A stretch of 64,000 bases of DNA from Prosapia bicincta (Eukaryota; Arthropoda; Insecta; Hemiptera; Cercopidae). The notes beneath the pieces are model-generated. The model did no database searches, was not told where the DNA came from, and saw only the letters and a list, made by a program, of their open reading frames with translations. The stretch is taken from positions 6,925,501 to 6,989,500 of the forward strand of contig JBAIZL010000008.1 in NCBI GenBank assembly GCA_036971475.1, in the 5' to 3' direction. This document shows positions 23,490 to 34,668 of this stretch, in pieces; within the stretch, counting starts at the first letter, position 1, and every line of letters starts with the position of its first letter. The translations under genes were made by a program, and so were the position numbers.

Positions 23490-24855
23490 GATAGCCTGAC
23501 ACAATTCTCCACACTTCAATTTACCTGGGAGAAATCTACATCAGCCATTACCTTTTTGGATGTAGAGGTAACACTCCAGAATGGAAATATCAACACAGAA
23601 ATTCACATCAAACCGACAAACCACCTACAATATCTCAATTTCGACAGCAACCACCCAATAAACATAAAACGATACATTCCATACAGTCAAGCAATCAGGG
23701 GTAAGAGAATCTGTTCGAATGTTAGGGAATTGGAAGATTTTAATAGAAAGATATCAACAGCGTTCCAGAGAAGAGGATACCCAAAAATACTCATTGAAAA
23801 CCAAATTCATTCAGCACAATCCTCGGTTCACCCCAAACCACAAACAGAACAAAATTAACTGTCTTTAATAACAGACTACCATCCTGGTCTACATAAATTC
23901 AACAAGATATTGAGAGATGGCTTCAAAATTCTTCAAGCTTCCGTCCACACCAAAAATCTTTTCACCGATCCACCTCAAATTTGGTACAAGCAACCTCCCA
24001 ACTTGAAAAACATCCTAGTACATCCTAAACTACCAGACCCTGATGCAGGGAAACCACACAAACCTCCTCATGGCTCCTTCCCATGCAATAGACCTATATG
24101 CAAGACGTGTCCAATACACCCCTCAGCAAATAGTTTCAACAGCCAAACAACAAAAATGGTCTTCAAAATACAGGGTCAACATAATTGTACATCGAAAAAT
24201 ATCATATACCAGCTACAATGTAAATTTTGCTCACCACAGTACATAGGCTTGACCACGGATGGTCTGAATATCAGAATGAATGGCCACAGACATGTTACAA
24301 TTATGAATATGGATAGGTCAACAGCTCAACATGCCGTGAATCACAACATCACAACTTTTGATGACTGCTATACCACAAAAATAATTAAATTACTCCCCCC
24401 TGATTGCAATCCCTCAGAACTGAGAAGATGGGAACTATCGTACCAGTAGTATACCAAGTCCAGAGAATCCCCTAACCTCAACATCAGATAAATCCATTCA
24501 TTTTTTTTTTCCAAATAGCCTTATCTCTTTTCCCCTGACAGACTTATATAAACTATAATCACTCATATGTTCATGGAAACAATATATATATCTTTAATCT
24601 GTGCATCTGTGACATCTGATTTCTACTCTACACAATCTGTGATTACAATTATTTTATTTCATTCTCTCATATTTCTTTTTGTGTTTTCTCTTCGATTGAC
24701 AAAGACCACTGTGTGGTTGAAATATATCATTTTTTAAGTGCTTTTATGTGTTTCTATTTCAAGACTACAGAGTGGACACTTACCAAGGTAAGTCTGTCAG
24801 TCTCCTAGTCCAAAAAATCTAAATAATCTTTACCAACCAAAACTAACCTAAATAT
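23490..24855 (+). mobile_element. PLE-1 copy 3 (5'-truncated)
   Basis: Starts abruptly at SLTQFSTLQFTWEKS. It continues through the C-terminal RT thumb region, the CKTCPIHP linker and the GIY-YIG region to the stop at 24489-24491 and the terminal region at about 24495-24855, which ends at a short (TA)n. The coding frame is broken by a TAA at about 23856 and by small deletions (for example GHRHVTIMNM lacking Asp-Val), so it is inactive. Confidence 0.85.
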
Positions 24856-24867
24856 ATATATATATAT

Positions 24868-25440
24868 TTAGTACATCCTAAACTACCAGACCCTGATGCA
24901 GAGAAACCAAACAAATTTCCTCATGGCTCCTTCCCATGCAATAGACCTAGATGCAAGACATGTCCAATACACCCCTCAGCAAATAGTTTCAACAGCCAAA
25001 CAACAAAAATGGTCTTCAAAATACAGGGTCATCATAATTGTACATCGAAAAATGTCATATACCAGCTACAATGTAAACTTTGCTCAGCACAGTACATAAA
25101 CTTGACCACGGATATTCAGAATATCAGAATGAATGGCCTCAGACATGATGTTAAAATTATGAATATGGATAGAACAACAGCTCAACATGCTGCGAGTCTC
25201 AACATCACAACTTTTGATGACTGCTATACCACAAAAATAATTAAATCACTCCCCCCTGATTGCAATCCCTCAGAACTGAGAAGGGAACTATCATACCAGT
25301 GGTATACCAAGTCCAGAGAATCCCCTAACCTAAACATCAGATAAATCCATTCATTTCCCCCCCCCCCTAATAGCCTTAGATGTCTCCAATCTCTTTTCCC
25401 CTGACAGACTTATATAAACTATAATCACTCATATGCTCAT
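24868..25440 (+). mobile_element. PLE-1 copy 4 (C-terminal fragment)
   Basis: Begins at VHPKLPDPDAEKPNKFP immediately after the (TA)n that ends copy 3. It reads through CKTCPIHP, NVIYQLQCKLCSAQYI and the C terminus to a stop at 25344. The terminal region is cut short and runs into a long (TA)n (25449-25512). Confidence 0.8.
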
Positions 25441-25443
25441 GGA

Positions 25444-25506
<63 letters not shown>

Positions 25507-25514
25507 TATATATA

Positions 25515-26236
25515 TTTAGGTTAGTTTTGGTTGGTAAAGATTATTTAGATTTTTTGGACTAGGAGACCGACAGACTTACCTTGGTAAGAGTCCACTCTGT
25601 AGTCTTGAAATAGAAACACATAAAAGCACTTAAACAATGATATATTTCAACCACACAGTGGTCTTTGTCAATCGAAGAGAAAACACAAAAAGAAATATGA
25701 GAGAATGAAATAAAATAATTGTAATCACAGATTGTGTAGAGTAGAAATCAGATGTCACAGATTAAAGATATATATATATATTGTTTCCATGAACATATGA
25801 CTGATTATAGTTTTTATAAGTCTGTCAGGGGAAAAGAGATAAGGCTATTTGGAAAAAAAAAATGAATGGATTTATCTGATGTTGAGGTTAGGGGATTCTC
25901 TGGACTTGGTATACCACTGGTATGACAGTTCCCACCTTCTCAGTTCTGAGGGATTGCAATCAGGGGGGAGTGACTTAATTATTTTTGTGGTATAGCAGTC
26001 ATCAAAAGTTGTGATGTTGAGCTGTTGTTCTATCCATATTCATAATTTTAACATCATGCCTGTGGTCATTCATTCTGATATTCAGACCATCCGTGGTCAG
26101 GCCTATGTACTGTGCTGAGCAAAGTTTACATTGTAGCTGGTATATGACATTTTTCGATATACAATTATGATGACCCTGTATTTTGAAGACCATTTTTGTT
26201 GTTTGGCTGTTGAAACTATTTGCTGAGGGGTGTATA
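25515..26236 (-). mobile_element. PLE-1 copy 5 (inverted C-terminal fragment)
   Basis: Minus-strand copy. It has the terminal region at 25515-25850, the stop at 25872-25874, and coding back to IHPSANSFNSQTTKMVFKIQ at about 26236 with a small deletion near the C terminus. It is joined head-to-head with copy 6 at 26236. Confidence 0.8.
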
Positions 26237-26880
26237 GTTTCAGCAAATAGTTTCAACAGCCAAAACGGATGGTCTGAATATCAGAATGAATGGCCACAGA
26301 CATGATGTTAAAATTATGAATATGGATAGACCAACAGCTCAACATGCTGCGAGTCACAACATCACAACTTTTGATGACTGCTATACCACAAAAATAATTA
26401 AATCACTCCCCCCTGATTGCAATCCCTCAGAACTGAGAAGGTGGGAACTATCGTACCAGTGGTATACCAAGTCCAGAGAATCCCCTAACCTCAACATCAG
26501 ATAAACCCATTCATTTTTTTTTCTTTTTTTTCCCCCAAATAGCCTTATCTCTTTTCCCCTGACAGACTTATATAAACTATAATCACTCATATGTTCATGG
26601 AGACAATATATATATATCTTAAATCTGTGACATCTGATTTCTACTCTACACAATCTGTGATTACAATTATTTTATTTCATTCTCTCATATTTCTTTTTGT
26701 GTTTTCTCTTCGATTGACAAAGACCACTGTGTGGTTGAAATATATCATTGTTTAAGTGCTTTTATGTGTTTCTATTTCAAGACTACAGAGTGGACTCTTA
26801 CCAAGGTAAGTCTGTCAGTCTCCTAGTCCAAAAAATCTAAATAATATTTACCAACCAAAACTAACCTAAAAATATATAAA
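26237..26880 (+). mobile_element. PLE-1 copy 6 (C-terminal fragment plus terminal region)
   Basis: Starts with tttcagcaaatagtttcaac, the same segment at which copy 5 begins, then skips to DGLNIRMNGHRHDVKIMNMD. It reads to the stop at 26504. A complete terminal region (about 26515-26880) follows and directly abuts the 5' part of copy 7, giving a pseudo-LTR-like arrangement. Confidence 0.8.
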
Positions 26881-27044
26881 CATATATTTAATCTTTCCAT
26901 TTTCATATTCCTTCCCTATCTTTGTATGTGTTCTTTTCTCCTTTCCTATCTTATATATAATGAATCTTCCTAAGCTGTATTTGAAACAGCTTAAAAACCT
27001 GGCTTTTAAAATCTCAAAAATAAACATGCATATACTGTTTTTAG
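26806..27044 (+). other. Predicted PLE-1 leader intron (copy 6 terminal region to copy 7 body)
   Basis: The terminal region of copy 6 contains a consensus donor, CCAAG|GTAAGT, at 26806. Between it and the copy 7 start codon lies a pyrimidine-rich stretch (tgttcttttctcctttcc) and an acceptor TGTTTTTAG at 27044. The 239-bp interval would join the promoter-proximal terminal region to the ORF. Penelope-like elements are known to carry introns. Splicing here is inferred from sequence only. Confidence 0.45.
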
Positions 27045-28270
27045 AAGCATGCCTAAATCTAGGCATTACACCAAAGAGTTGAAATATGAAATCACCTCTG
27101 TCAGGTATGCCCAAGTATATCAAAACTGTTATTTCTCCAATTTACAAAAACAACTCTTTCCAAATTACACGTTTGGTCTTACAGTGTCACAAACAAGAAC
27201 AAGTCAAATTATCTGAATTACTAACCTCAACTGCCAAATTAATTACCTCCAATTTTCCATATCTAATACAACAAATGGAAGATACTCTCAATAAAGCATA
27301 CATACTGCTAGACAATCTTGCAAAGAATAAAATACATAAACTTTCAAAACTCTGCATTCAAGAAATAAATCTTTTTGGCCAAATCAAAAAATATGATAAT
27401 CCAGTTTTACCTGCCGACAAACCACCTCTTGTTTGTGACAAACCTAGCCTAAGTTCTCTCTTCAAGATACCAGTACCCTGTGGACAACTCCCTAAACTGC
27501 CAACCCAATCATTATTGCTAAATAACAAACATAATAATAATAACAGTTCCGATATAAGAAATAACCCTTCACCAAAAACAGTTGCTGTGCACAATATTTC
27601 CAACCACACACTCTCGGAACATGAACTACAAGTAATTTCTAAGGGCCTGTCATTCACACCAACTACGGAAATATACCAATTCAAGTTAGGAAAAGATGTT
27701 TTCAGCTTTGCCAGAAAACTTAGGATAAAAAATTATATAGCTCAGACACCAACTTTCAAAACGGATACAAACATAGACGTATGTCTTGCAAAATTCAAAC
27801 CACAGTCCAACTGGGATCCACCACCACTACCACCTGATCACCCCATTGAACTTTACATCAACTTTATCATGCAAAGCATCACCGATATAAATTTCACTAA
27901 AAATCTGAAGACTAAACCTAACCTTACCAAATTAGAAAAAGCGGCAATATTTTTGTTGAAAAACAATAAAGATATGATTCTTCCAGCAGATAAAGGTTCA
28001 ACCACTGTCATCATGAACAAAGAAGACTACATCAAAGAAGCAAATAAGCAACTGTCAGACATCACAACATACAAAATACTTACAGATAACCCTACTACAT
28101 AATTCAACAATTTACTCTCGGACCTACTCAAATATACAGCTCCTGAACAAAATATTTCGGAAACATCTTTAAAATTATTATATAATGAAAACCCCTCTAC
28201 TCCTCAAATCTATATATTACCAAAGATCCACAAAAACATAATCCCTCCACCTGGTAGACCAATAATTGCT
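26881..28270 (+). mobile_element. PLE-1 copy 7 (5' half)
   Basis: The only copy with the element's 5' body. After the terminal region of copy 6 it has a short leader, an ATG at 27086 and coding to about 28270, where it breaks off into (TA)n just after the palm-approach motif (ILPKIHKNIIPPPGRPIIA). Confidence 0.85.
27086..28270 (+). pseudogene. PLE-1 N-terminal half with RT1 motif
   Basis: Encodes MKSPLSGMPKYIKTVISPIY, a low-complexity Asn-rich linker (about residues 148-160), then ELYINFIMQS and the RT1 motif ILPADKGSTTVIMNKEDYIK. This keeps the Asp (ADKG) and five residues lost from copy 1. A TAA at 28100-28102 replaces a Glu codon, after which the same frame continues to 28270. Joining its length with the region in copy 2 suggests a full protein of roughly 900 residues. 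The catalytic palm and endonuclease are absent here. Confidence 0.82.
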
Positions 28271-28292
28271 ACCAATATATATATATAATTGC

Positions 28293-28355
<63 letters not shown>

Positions 28356-28499
28356 TTGATATTTTATGTTATACATTATTTTTCCGTTGCACTGACTTTA
28401 TGAAGTTGATATATTACTATTGTAAATACTTTTATCCACCACTAAGTACAATAAGTACACTTAGTGGTGGATAAAAGTATCTTCATATATATATATATA
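28271..28499. repeat. (TA)n and a PLE-2 terminal palindrome
   Basis: A (TA)n (28304-28352) is followed by tgcactgactttatgaagtt ... acttttatccaccactaagt. The latter part then repeats in reverse (acttagtggtggataaaagt) about a centre near 28450, ending in another (TA)n. Confidence 0.75.
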
Positions 28500-28900
28500 T
28501 ATAGATTTTTTGGACTGGGAGACTGACAGACTTACCTTGGTAAGAGTCCACTCTGTAGTCTTGAAATAGAAACACATAAAAGCACCTAACCAATGATAAA
28601 TTTCAACCACACAGTGGTCTTTGTCAATCAAAGAGAAAACACAAATCATGAAATAAAATAAATATAAGTTGTAATCATTACAACTTATATTTATTTCCTT
28701 AATTTCATTCTCTCATATTTCTTTTTGTGTTTTCTCTTTGATTGACAAAGACCACTGTGTGGTTGAAATATATTATTGGTTAAGTGCTTTAATGCATTTC
28801 TATTTCAAGACTACAGAGTGGACTCTTACCAAGGTAAGTCTGTCAGTCTCCTAGTCCAAAAAATCTAAATAATCTTTACCAACCAAAACTAACCTAAATA
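28500..28900. repeat. PLE-1 terminal regions as a palindrome
   Basis: The left arm (28500-28676) is the minus-oriented terminal region and the right arm (28677-28900) the plus-oriented one. They meet at 'ataagttgtaatcattacaacttat'-type symmetry near 28676. Each arm keeps the donor-like ccaaggtaagtctgtcag at its outer part. Confidence 0.85.
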
Positions 28901-28904
28901 TATA

Positions 28905-29005
28905 GTTTTCCGTTGCACTGACTTTATGAAGTTATTATTATTACTTGCAAATAATTTTTTCCACCACTAAGTGCAATAATTTTACCATGTGTGATGAGGT
29001 ACCTT
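28905..29005. repeat. PLE-2 terminal region
   Basis: Contains ttttccgttgcactgacttt, then ccaccactaagtgcaataat and tgtgatgaggtacc, matching the PLE-2 termini near 2901, 48472 and 48870. Confidence 0.7.
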
Positions 29006-29058
29006 ATATAATGGAAGGAAAGGAATAAAAACAACAACAAATAAAAATTATATAGAAA

Positions 29059-29064
29059 TTTAAT
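29059..29064 (-). other. Possible polyadenylation signal of PPAT
   Basis: ATTAAA on the minus strand, about 65 nt after the PPAT stop codon. This is a common variant of AATAAA. Confidence 0.4.
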
Positions 29065-29129
29065 GCTGTCTTACATTAATAGATTTACAATGTAGAATTT
29101 TAAAGTTAAGTAATAAGTAGATTTTTAAT

Positions 29130-29269
29130 CTACCAATCCAACTCTTGTGGGTATATTCCAGTAAGACAAGCAGTGCAATGACCTGTGTATGGCTTATCTT
29201 TGTTGTCCATTTTATTCCGAACAGCTTCAAGGAGACCTTCTACAGATAGATAAGCCAAGCTATCAGCAC
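29130..29269 (-). CDS. PPAT: PPAT coding exon 9 (last)
   Basis: The acceptor tatatttttag precedes 29269. The exon completes a Gly codon and encodes ADSLAYLSVEGLLEAVRNKM, DNKDKPYTGHCTACLTGIYP and QELDW, then TAG at 29130-29132. GHCTACLTG holds the two closely spaced cysteines that in animal amidophosphoribosyltransferase help bind the [4Fe-4S] cluster. The exon lacks the Lys-rich linker found in vertebrate PPAT before the GHCTAC motif, which explains most of the shorter total length (493 versus about 517 residues). Confidence 0.96.
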
Positions 29270-29496
29270 CTAAAAATATAATGGAAAATACCTAATTTTA
29301 AAAACAATAAAAAAAGTTGTCATTCCAATTACATCATCTTGTTTTGTAACAACAAAACTTGATAAGATTTTAAATACATCTGTAATGATAAAAGCAATTC
29401 TTTACTTCTTAAATATTATTCTTTATATTCTAAATTTCATCTTCTGGACCACAATAGTTAACTGTAGTAAAATTCTAAAATGATTGTAAATATATA

Positions 29497-31713
29497 CAGT
29501 AGAACCTCTCAAACTCGACACAATGTGGACTTAAAGGTTGTCGAGTTTTAGGGAACTTAAATAAAAATAACTAGAAGTTGAATAAAAACGCTTATTTAGA
29601 GTATTAAAATTGTACACTTATTGATTTATTATATACAATTATATATTTATATCAACATCTATAACTTATAATAAAAAAATTTAAAAAAAATTTGAGACAA
29701 AAGGCCTAGTAGAATCTGAAAATACAGTATTCATTACAATTATTACTGAAGTTGTTTATGCTGCTTATAAAAGGTCCATCACAGTTAGTTATGGGTAGTT
29801 TTCTGAACACTAGAAGAAAAGTGTAAAAGTAAACTTTCACAGGTGAAAAACCCTGTGATTGAAGACTGCTTTTCTGTCTCCACACGGCGTCACATTTTGC
29901 TGCTCTAAGTACGGTAATGTCCCTTCAATAAATTTCACAGCCTCACTGTGGCTAACTTTTCTTTCTTGTCGACGGTCCTCTTGCTCTTCTTCTTCCGAAT
30001 CGTCCCCATCTACGTCACGCCCTTTTACAGCTGCGATGATTTCATCTTCTCCTAATGGTTCTGATGCTCCGTCGATATCCATCCATTCATTGACATCATT
30101 GCTTGAAGACTCTTCACACCCTGGGATTTTTTTCACGAGTTCAATCATGTCGCTATTTTCAGAATTGATTCCACCGTCACACGACAAATCATTGGCTGCG
30201 TGATCTAGAAGTTTTCTCCAAGAACGAATGAGGGTTATGGTCTCAAGCTCGATGAAAGATTGAGAGACCCATCCAATGACATCTAATAAATTGATCTTCT
30301 TTAGTTTAGCCGTTAGCTCCTCACCCGATTCCAAGGACAACACCAAAGATGACAAAAGCTTACGTCTGTACCTTCTCTTTAACGCTGCCAAAGCTCCTGG
30401 GTCCATCGGTTGACAGAGAGACGTGATGTTCGGCAGTAGAAACATTGCTTTAATGTCTTTGTCCTGTAAATATTGCACATCAGGGTGAGTCGTAGAATTA
30501 TCGAGAATCAGTAGAGCTTTCCTGGAAAGATTTTTTTTTCAGAAACTTCTCAACCTGGGACGAACTGTTGAAAAAACCACTCTTTAAAAATTGCTTCGCT
30601 CATCCATGCATTAGATGGATTTCTATACCAAACTGGGAGTTCAAAGTTGCCATCACTTGTGCATCTGGCAGTTTTAAATGCTCTTGGTTTTTTTGCTTTT
30701 CCAATTAGCGCTAATTTGAGTTTGTGCTCTCCTGTTGCATTACTGCAGGCAAGAATAGTCACACGCTCCTTACTTCTCTTGAAACCTGGTGCAGCTTTTT
30801 CATTTCTCAGAGCTAAACGTTTAGTAGAAAGCATTCGAAAGTTTCAATAAACTCGTGTAGTTTGGTCTTGAAGTCACTCACGTTGTTAGGGTCCGCTGAC
30901 AGTTATCGTTGTTTCCACCTTGACAACCAACAATTGCTCGCTGTAAACCCAGGCTCTCCTTCGTCCTTAAATTGTTCATAAAACTGAAGAGCTTTCTCTT
31001 GCAGGATGGGTCCAGATATAGGTGTTCCCTTCTCCCTGTGCACACGGAACCATTGGTAAAGGGTTTTGCCGACTTTTTCGAACTCTGCACTTCTCATAGA
31101 TTTTCGTTCCGCGATGGATTCTGTACACTGTCTTTTGAAACACCACGATTCAATTTCAGATTTCTTTTACTTCCAACCGAGCACTGTAGACCTACCGATG
31201 TTCAAGTCCAACGCTATTTTATTTACACTTTTACCACGCTCAAGTCTTTTTAGGGCACCAAACTTTGCTTCCATTGACACTGACACTTGTTTCCTCTTCT
31301 TCTTCGCCATACTGTCACTCTATATTCCAGCACAAAACTCGTTTAAACAATTGTCAACCACTCTCGAACAAAAGCAACTGACCACAACTGTGTCTCAACA
31401 AATACTGAACTGAACGCCCAGTGACGACAATGTAGCGAGGGTAGTTTATGACCTCCCTGGAAATCCCAGGTCAACGCGCAGCCTTCACGATAAGGAGTGG
31501 CCACAGAAATCCCCGAACGTGTGCAAACAATAGCCCGTCCCAGCTGGGTAGGTAAAGGGTGTGTTGAACGACCTTGGAAAACCCAGTAACCTAGTCTGAG
31601 TCTCTAGCGGCCTATGTACTAATGGAAAGCTTTACGTTATGGGCGGTGTAAACAAATTATTAATTCACCAGCCCTGTCGAGTTTTCGGGAATCGAGTTTG
31701 AGAGATTCTACTG
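29497..31713 (-). mobile_element. Tigger/pogo-type DNA transposon (Tigger-a)
   Basis: 2217 bp flanked by TA (29495-29496, 31714-31715). The left end CAGTAGAACCTCTCAAACTC matches the reversed right end CAGTAGAATCTCTCAAACTC, followed on both sides by a second shared block (gtcgagttt). It lies in the last PPAT intron, in the same orientation as the gene. Confidence 0.93.
29837..31310 (-). pseudogene. Tigger/pogo transposase pseudogene (CENP-B-like HTH plus DDE)
   Basis: Starts at ATG 31310 with MAKKKRKQVSVSMEAKFGAL and a CENP-B-type N-terminal helix-turn-helix (SVNKIALDLNIGRSTV). A TAA lies at about 31172. The second HTH-like domain follows (WFRVHREKGTPISGPILQEK, about 31040-31000). The next block (ERVTILACSNATGEHKLKLA, about 30760) is DDE core. 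The second acidic site LDNSTTHPD is at about 30500 and the third in SLCQPMDPGALAALKRRYRR at about 30420. The segment that should hold the first catalytic Asp (DETG) is damaged or deleted, and several stops and frameshifts occur. The acidic C-terminal tail runs to 29837. Not functional. Confidence 0.9.
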
Positions 31714-31715
31714 TA

Positions 31716-32110
31716 TCGTATTTAAACATTTTTTCCGTCTGTGAAATTTTACACAAAATTGTAGTGAACAGATTTAATTTAAAATAAATTAGGTTTGGAA
31801 AATAATTTCAAAAACAGCAGGAGGTTTATACGTTTAGCATGGTTTCTATCTGAAAGTGTCAAAAGCAGGTAGAAAATTATGATTCACGTAATTTTTAGGG
31901 AAAACTATCAAAAGAAAACAGGAACAACCATAGCTAATACTCTCTACTGGAGTCGTAGAGACAATTAACCATGGCTGGGCCAAAGATTTGAGACATAAGT
32001 TATATAAACATACATGTGTAACTTGTTTTCTTAGTTTTGAATTTTACTTCCTACCTTTTACACTTTAAGGAATTTTTTAAATACTGTGGATAACTGATAG
32101 CATATTTATT
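31716..32110. other. PPAT intron sequence, nothing recognised
   Basis: AT-rich intron between Tigger-a and the Helitron-like repeats. No motif was recognised. Confidence 0.5.
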
Positions 32111-33000
32111 GTACCTAGGGCTCTGCCCCAGAGGCTTTGGATGGTTCAAAAACCGATGTATGTGTGTTGGTATGTAGGTATTTTATGGACGCCTAAACTG
32201 CTAAACAGAAGTTATAATATTTAGAGGGATTGTTAGGATGGTTCGTATGAAGTTTGGTGCAGATCCATGCACAGGATTCAGCCCCAGAGGCTAGATGGTT
32301 TAAAAACCGATGCATGTATGTACGTTTGTACATACATATCTTATGGACGCCTAAACCGCTAAACAGAAGCTAATACAATTTGGACTCCACCCAAGAAGCT
32401 TAGGCTGGTTAAAAAACCAATGTATGTATCTTATGTATGCCTAAACCGCTGAACAGAATGTTAATAAAATTTGGAGGAAGTGTTTGACATATTTCCAGGA
32501 TGGTTGATGTGAAATTTGATGTAGATCTAGGGCTCAGCCCCAGAGACTTAGGATGGATCATTGTACAGCCTACCATGAGTCTAATGATAAATCGAGTATC
32601 CATACTAACGTTACTTAATTAATCTATATCTATAACAACAAATGTTTGTGTGTATGTATGTTATAGACGCTTAAACCGCTAAACAGAAGTTGATGCTATT
32701 TGGAGAGTTTGTTTAACATATTCCCAGGATGGCGCATGTGAAGTTTGGTGTAAATCCATTCGTAAGGCTCTGCCCCACAGGCTTCGGATTATTCAAAAAT
32801 CGAATGTTGTATATATGTGTGTATGTAATGTCTTATGAACGCATAAGCTACTGAACAGAAGTTAATCAAATTTGGTGTAAATCCATCTACAGGGATCCAC
32901 CCCAGAGGCTTAGGATGGTTCAGTGTACAGCCTTCCATAAGTCTAATGTTGAAATGTATATTTATACTAGCGTTACTAAAATTAATTTAAAAAAATTATA
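32110..33000 (-). repeat. Degenerate ~120-190-bp repeats, Helitron-like
   Basis: A block with the recurring phrases 'ggctctgccccagaggctt', 'gcctaaaccgctaaacagaa' and 'atattcccaggatgg' at about 32120, 32270, 32350, 32430, 32520, 32660, 32760 and 32890. These are diverged tandem or nested copies of one sequence. The same phrases appear in the Helitron-like unit at 33596-33770. No Rep/helicase frame is present. Confidence 0.5.
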
Positions 33001-33099
33001 AACAATAGGTAAGAATAAAAATACATTATTTAATATTTTAAACTGTTTAAAATTGCTAAATTCTATGTACAATTATTGCTATCACACTTATTGATAGTA

Positions 33100-33595
33100 A
33101 AAGTAGGATCGCCGATAATACTTTTGTGAAATTCGAATCAACCAAACCTGTGCAACGGAATCAGAATAACCACACAAAAACTGACACCCAACTTGATCCG
33201 GGCAAAAATCATAGGTGGCAAGTTCAAAGGAGAGATAGTCTTAATTCCATGAATACTGATGATTTCATCAGATCTACCTATTGATTTTAAACGACTACAA
33301 TTTCCTTTGCGACTTGCATTCGCAGTAACCATAAACAATGCACAAGCACAGTCATTGACCATTGCTTGATTAAATTTGGGATATTTAAGCTTTTACTATA
33401 GATAATTATAAGTTGCGTTCTCACGTGTTGGGATACCTAAAATTTGTATGTTTATACGCCTAATGAAATGAAGAAAAGATTGTTTTTCCCCTAGCATCGC
33501 AGTAAATGAAATATAATTATTTAGATGTATGATTTGTTTTTCTTAATGCCATAATTACGATTTCGGGCGCAGCAACGTGCGGCGGGTAATACTAG
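33100..33595 (+). mobile_element. Helitron-like 3' end
   Basis: The right boundary is CTAG|T at 33592-33596. A GC-rich hairpin (CGCAgcaacgTGCG, about 33569-33582) lies about 10 nt upstream, the arrangement of Helitron 3' termini. The left extent is uncertain. Confidence 0.45.
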
Positions 33596-33770
33596 TCTTC
33601 TATACATATAAAAATTAATATTTGTATGAGCTTCATGCGTTACTAAACCACTGATCCGATTGCCATGAAACTTTGGGAAAATGTTTAGTATATTCCTGGG
33701 AAGGTTTTCGGCATAGCAAGTATCAGGGGTATAGCCAGGGGACACGTGAACCCCATACCAATTAATTTTA
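33596..33770 (+). mobile_element. Helitron-like 5' end fragment
   Basis: Immediately after the CTAG end comes TCTTCTATACATATAAAA, resembling Helitron 5' ends that start with TC. It is followed by 'ccgattgccatgaaacttt' and 'agtatattcctgggaagg'. It is lost into unrelated sequence after about 33770. Confidence 0.4.
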
Positions 33771-34547
33771 GCAGACTAATATTGGCGCTACGTTTTACCA
33801 AAACAGCTTCCCGATGATATAACAATTTTTTATTAGTTAATTAATTTATTAAATAAATTTGTTGATATATTTGTTATTAAATTTGTTAATGAATTTTTAA
33901 TTTACAATAATCAGTTTTTATTAGTTTTTTTTTTAAATTCTCTTAAACTCTGGTGGTTTTTTACTTTTTTATTTCTTATTTTTCTTTTATTTTCTTATTT
34001 TATTTTTACGTTTTGTTTGTCATAAATAACAAGAATTTATTTTATTTTAATATTACATGCTAGAAGAAAAAAATAATTTCTCCGTAGTTGCTCTGTTTCG
34101 TGAACAAAATCGATTCTTTGGACCGGCCTTGTTTACTTGAACAGATAGTGCACCTGCTACATTCCATAGCAGCGATGTCATTTCTAAACTTTTACAAATT
34201 AATATTTTAAAACGATTTTGGCCCAAAAACAAAATCTTCTCTTTGAGACTGTTTTGGCGTCTCAACGCACCAGAGAGAAAAATCAAAACTATTGTATATC
34301 CAAGAAATTTTATTGTCACACTTTTCTTGATCGCCTACTATAAGTTCAGCTATTTATGTTAATAAAATACTAAATTAGGTTCACCAAATGTTAACACACC
34401 ATTCATTTACTTTTAGGCGGTACAGCGTTCACATGGTCAGCTATTATATATACTATAAAGGACTAAAATTTGTTTGGAAATTGTTCTTGACCAATTGACT
34501 TTCTTATTAATGATGACTAAATTTGAAATAATTAGCAATTTAGTTAC
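33771..34547. other. PPAT intron sequence, nothing recognised
   Basis: AT-rich with T-runs. An 88-codon minus frame at 34053-34319 shows no recognisable domain. Confidence 0.45.
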
Positions 34548-34668
34548 CAGTATATTCTGCTAGTCTGATATTGTCCAATCGGTTTGCAATCAGCTCCTCT
34601 CTAGTAGGAATATTAATTCCCATGTAACAAGGATAGAGTAAAGGGGGTGACGCAATTCTTACATGTAC
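34548..34668 (-). CDS. PPAT: PPAT coding exon 8
   Basis: 121 bp between aaaattttacag and gtaacta. It encodes [20 protein letters not shown], then [20 protein letters not shown]. The Cys of [10 protein letters not shown] is the conserved iron-sulphur ligand of animal PPAT, and the block belongs to the phosphoribosyltransferase domain. Phase 1 at its end joins the last exon across a 5278-bp intron that holds Tigger-a and the Helitron-like repeats. Confidence 0.96.

Noticed and set aside
29859..30203. Ser-rich 114-codon plus frame
   Set aside because: Antisense of the acidic C-terminal tail of the Tigger transposase.
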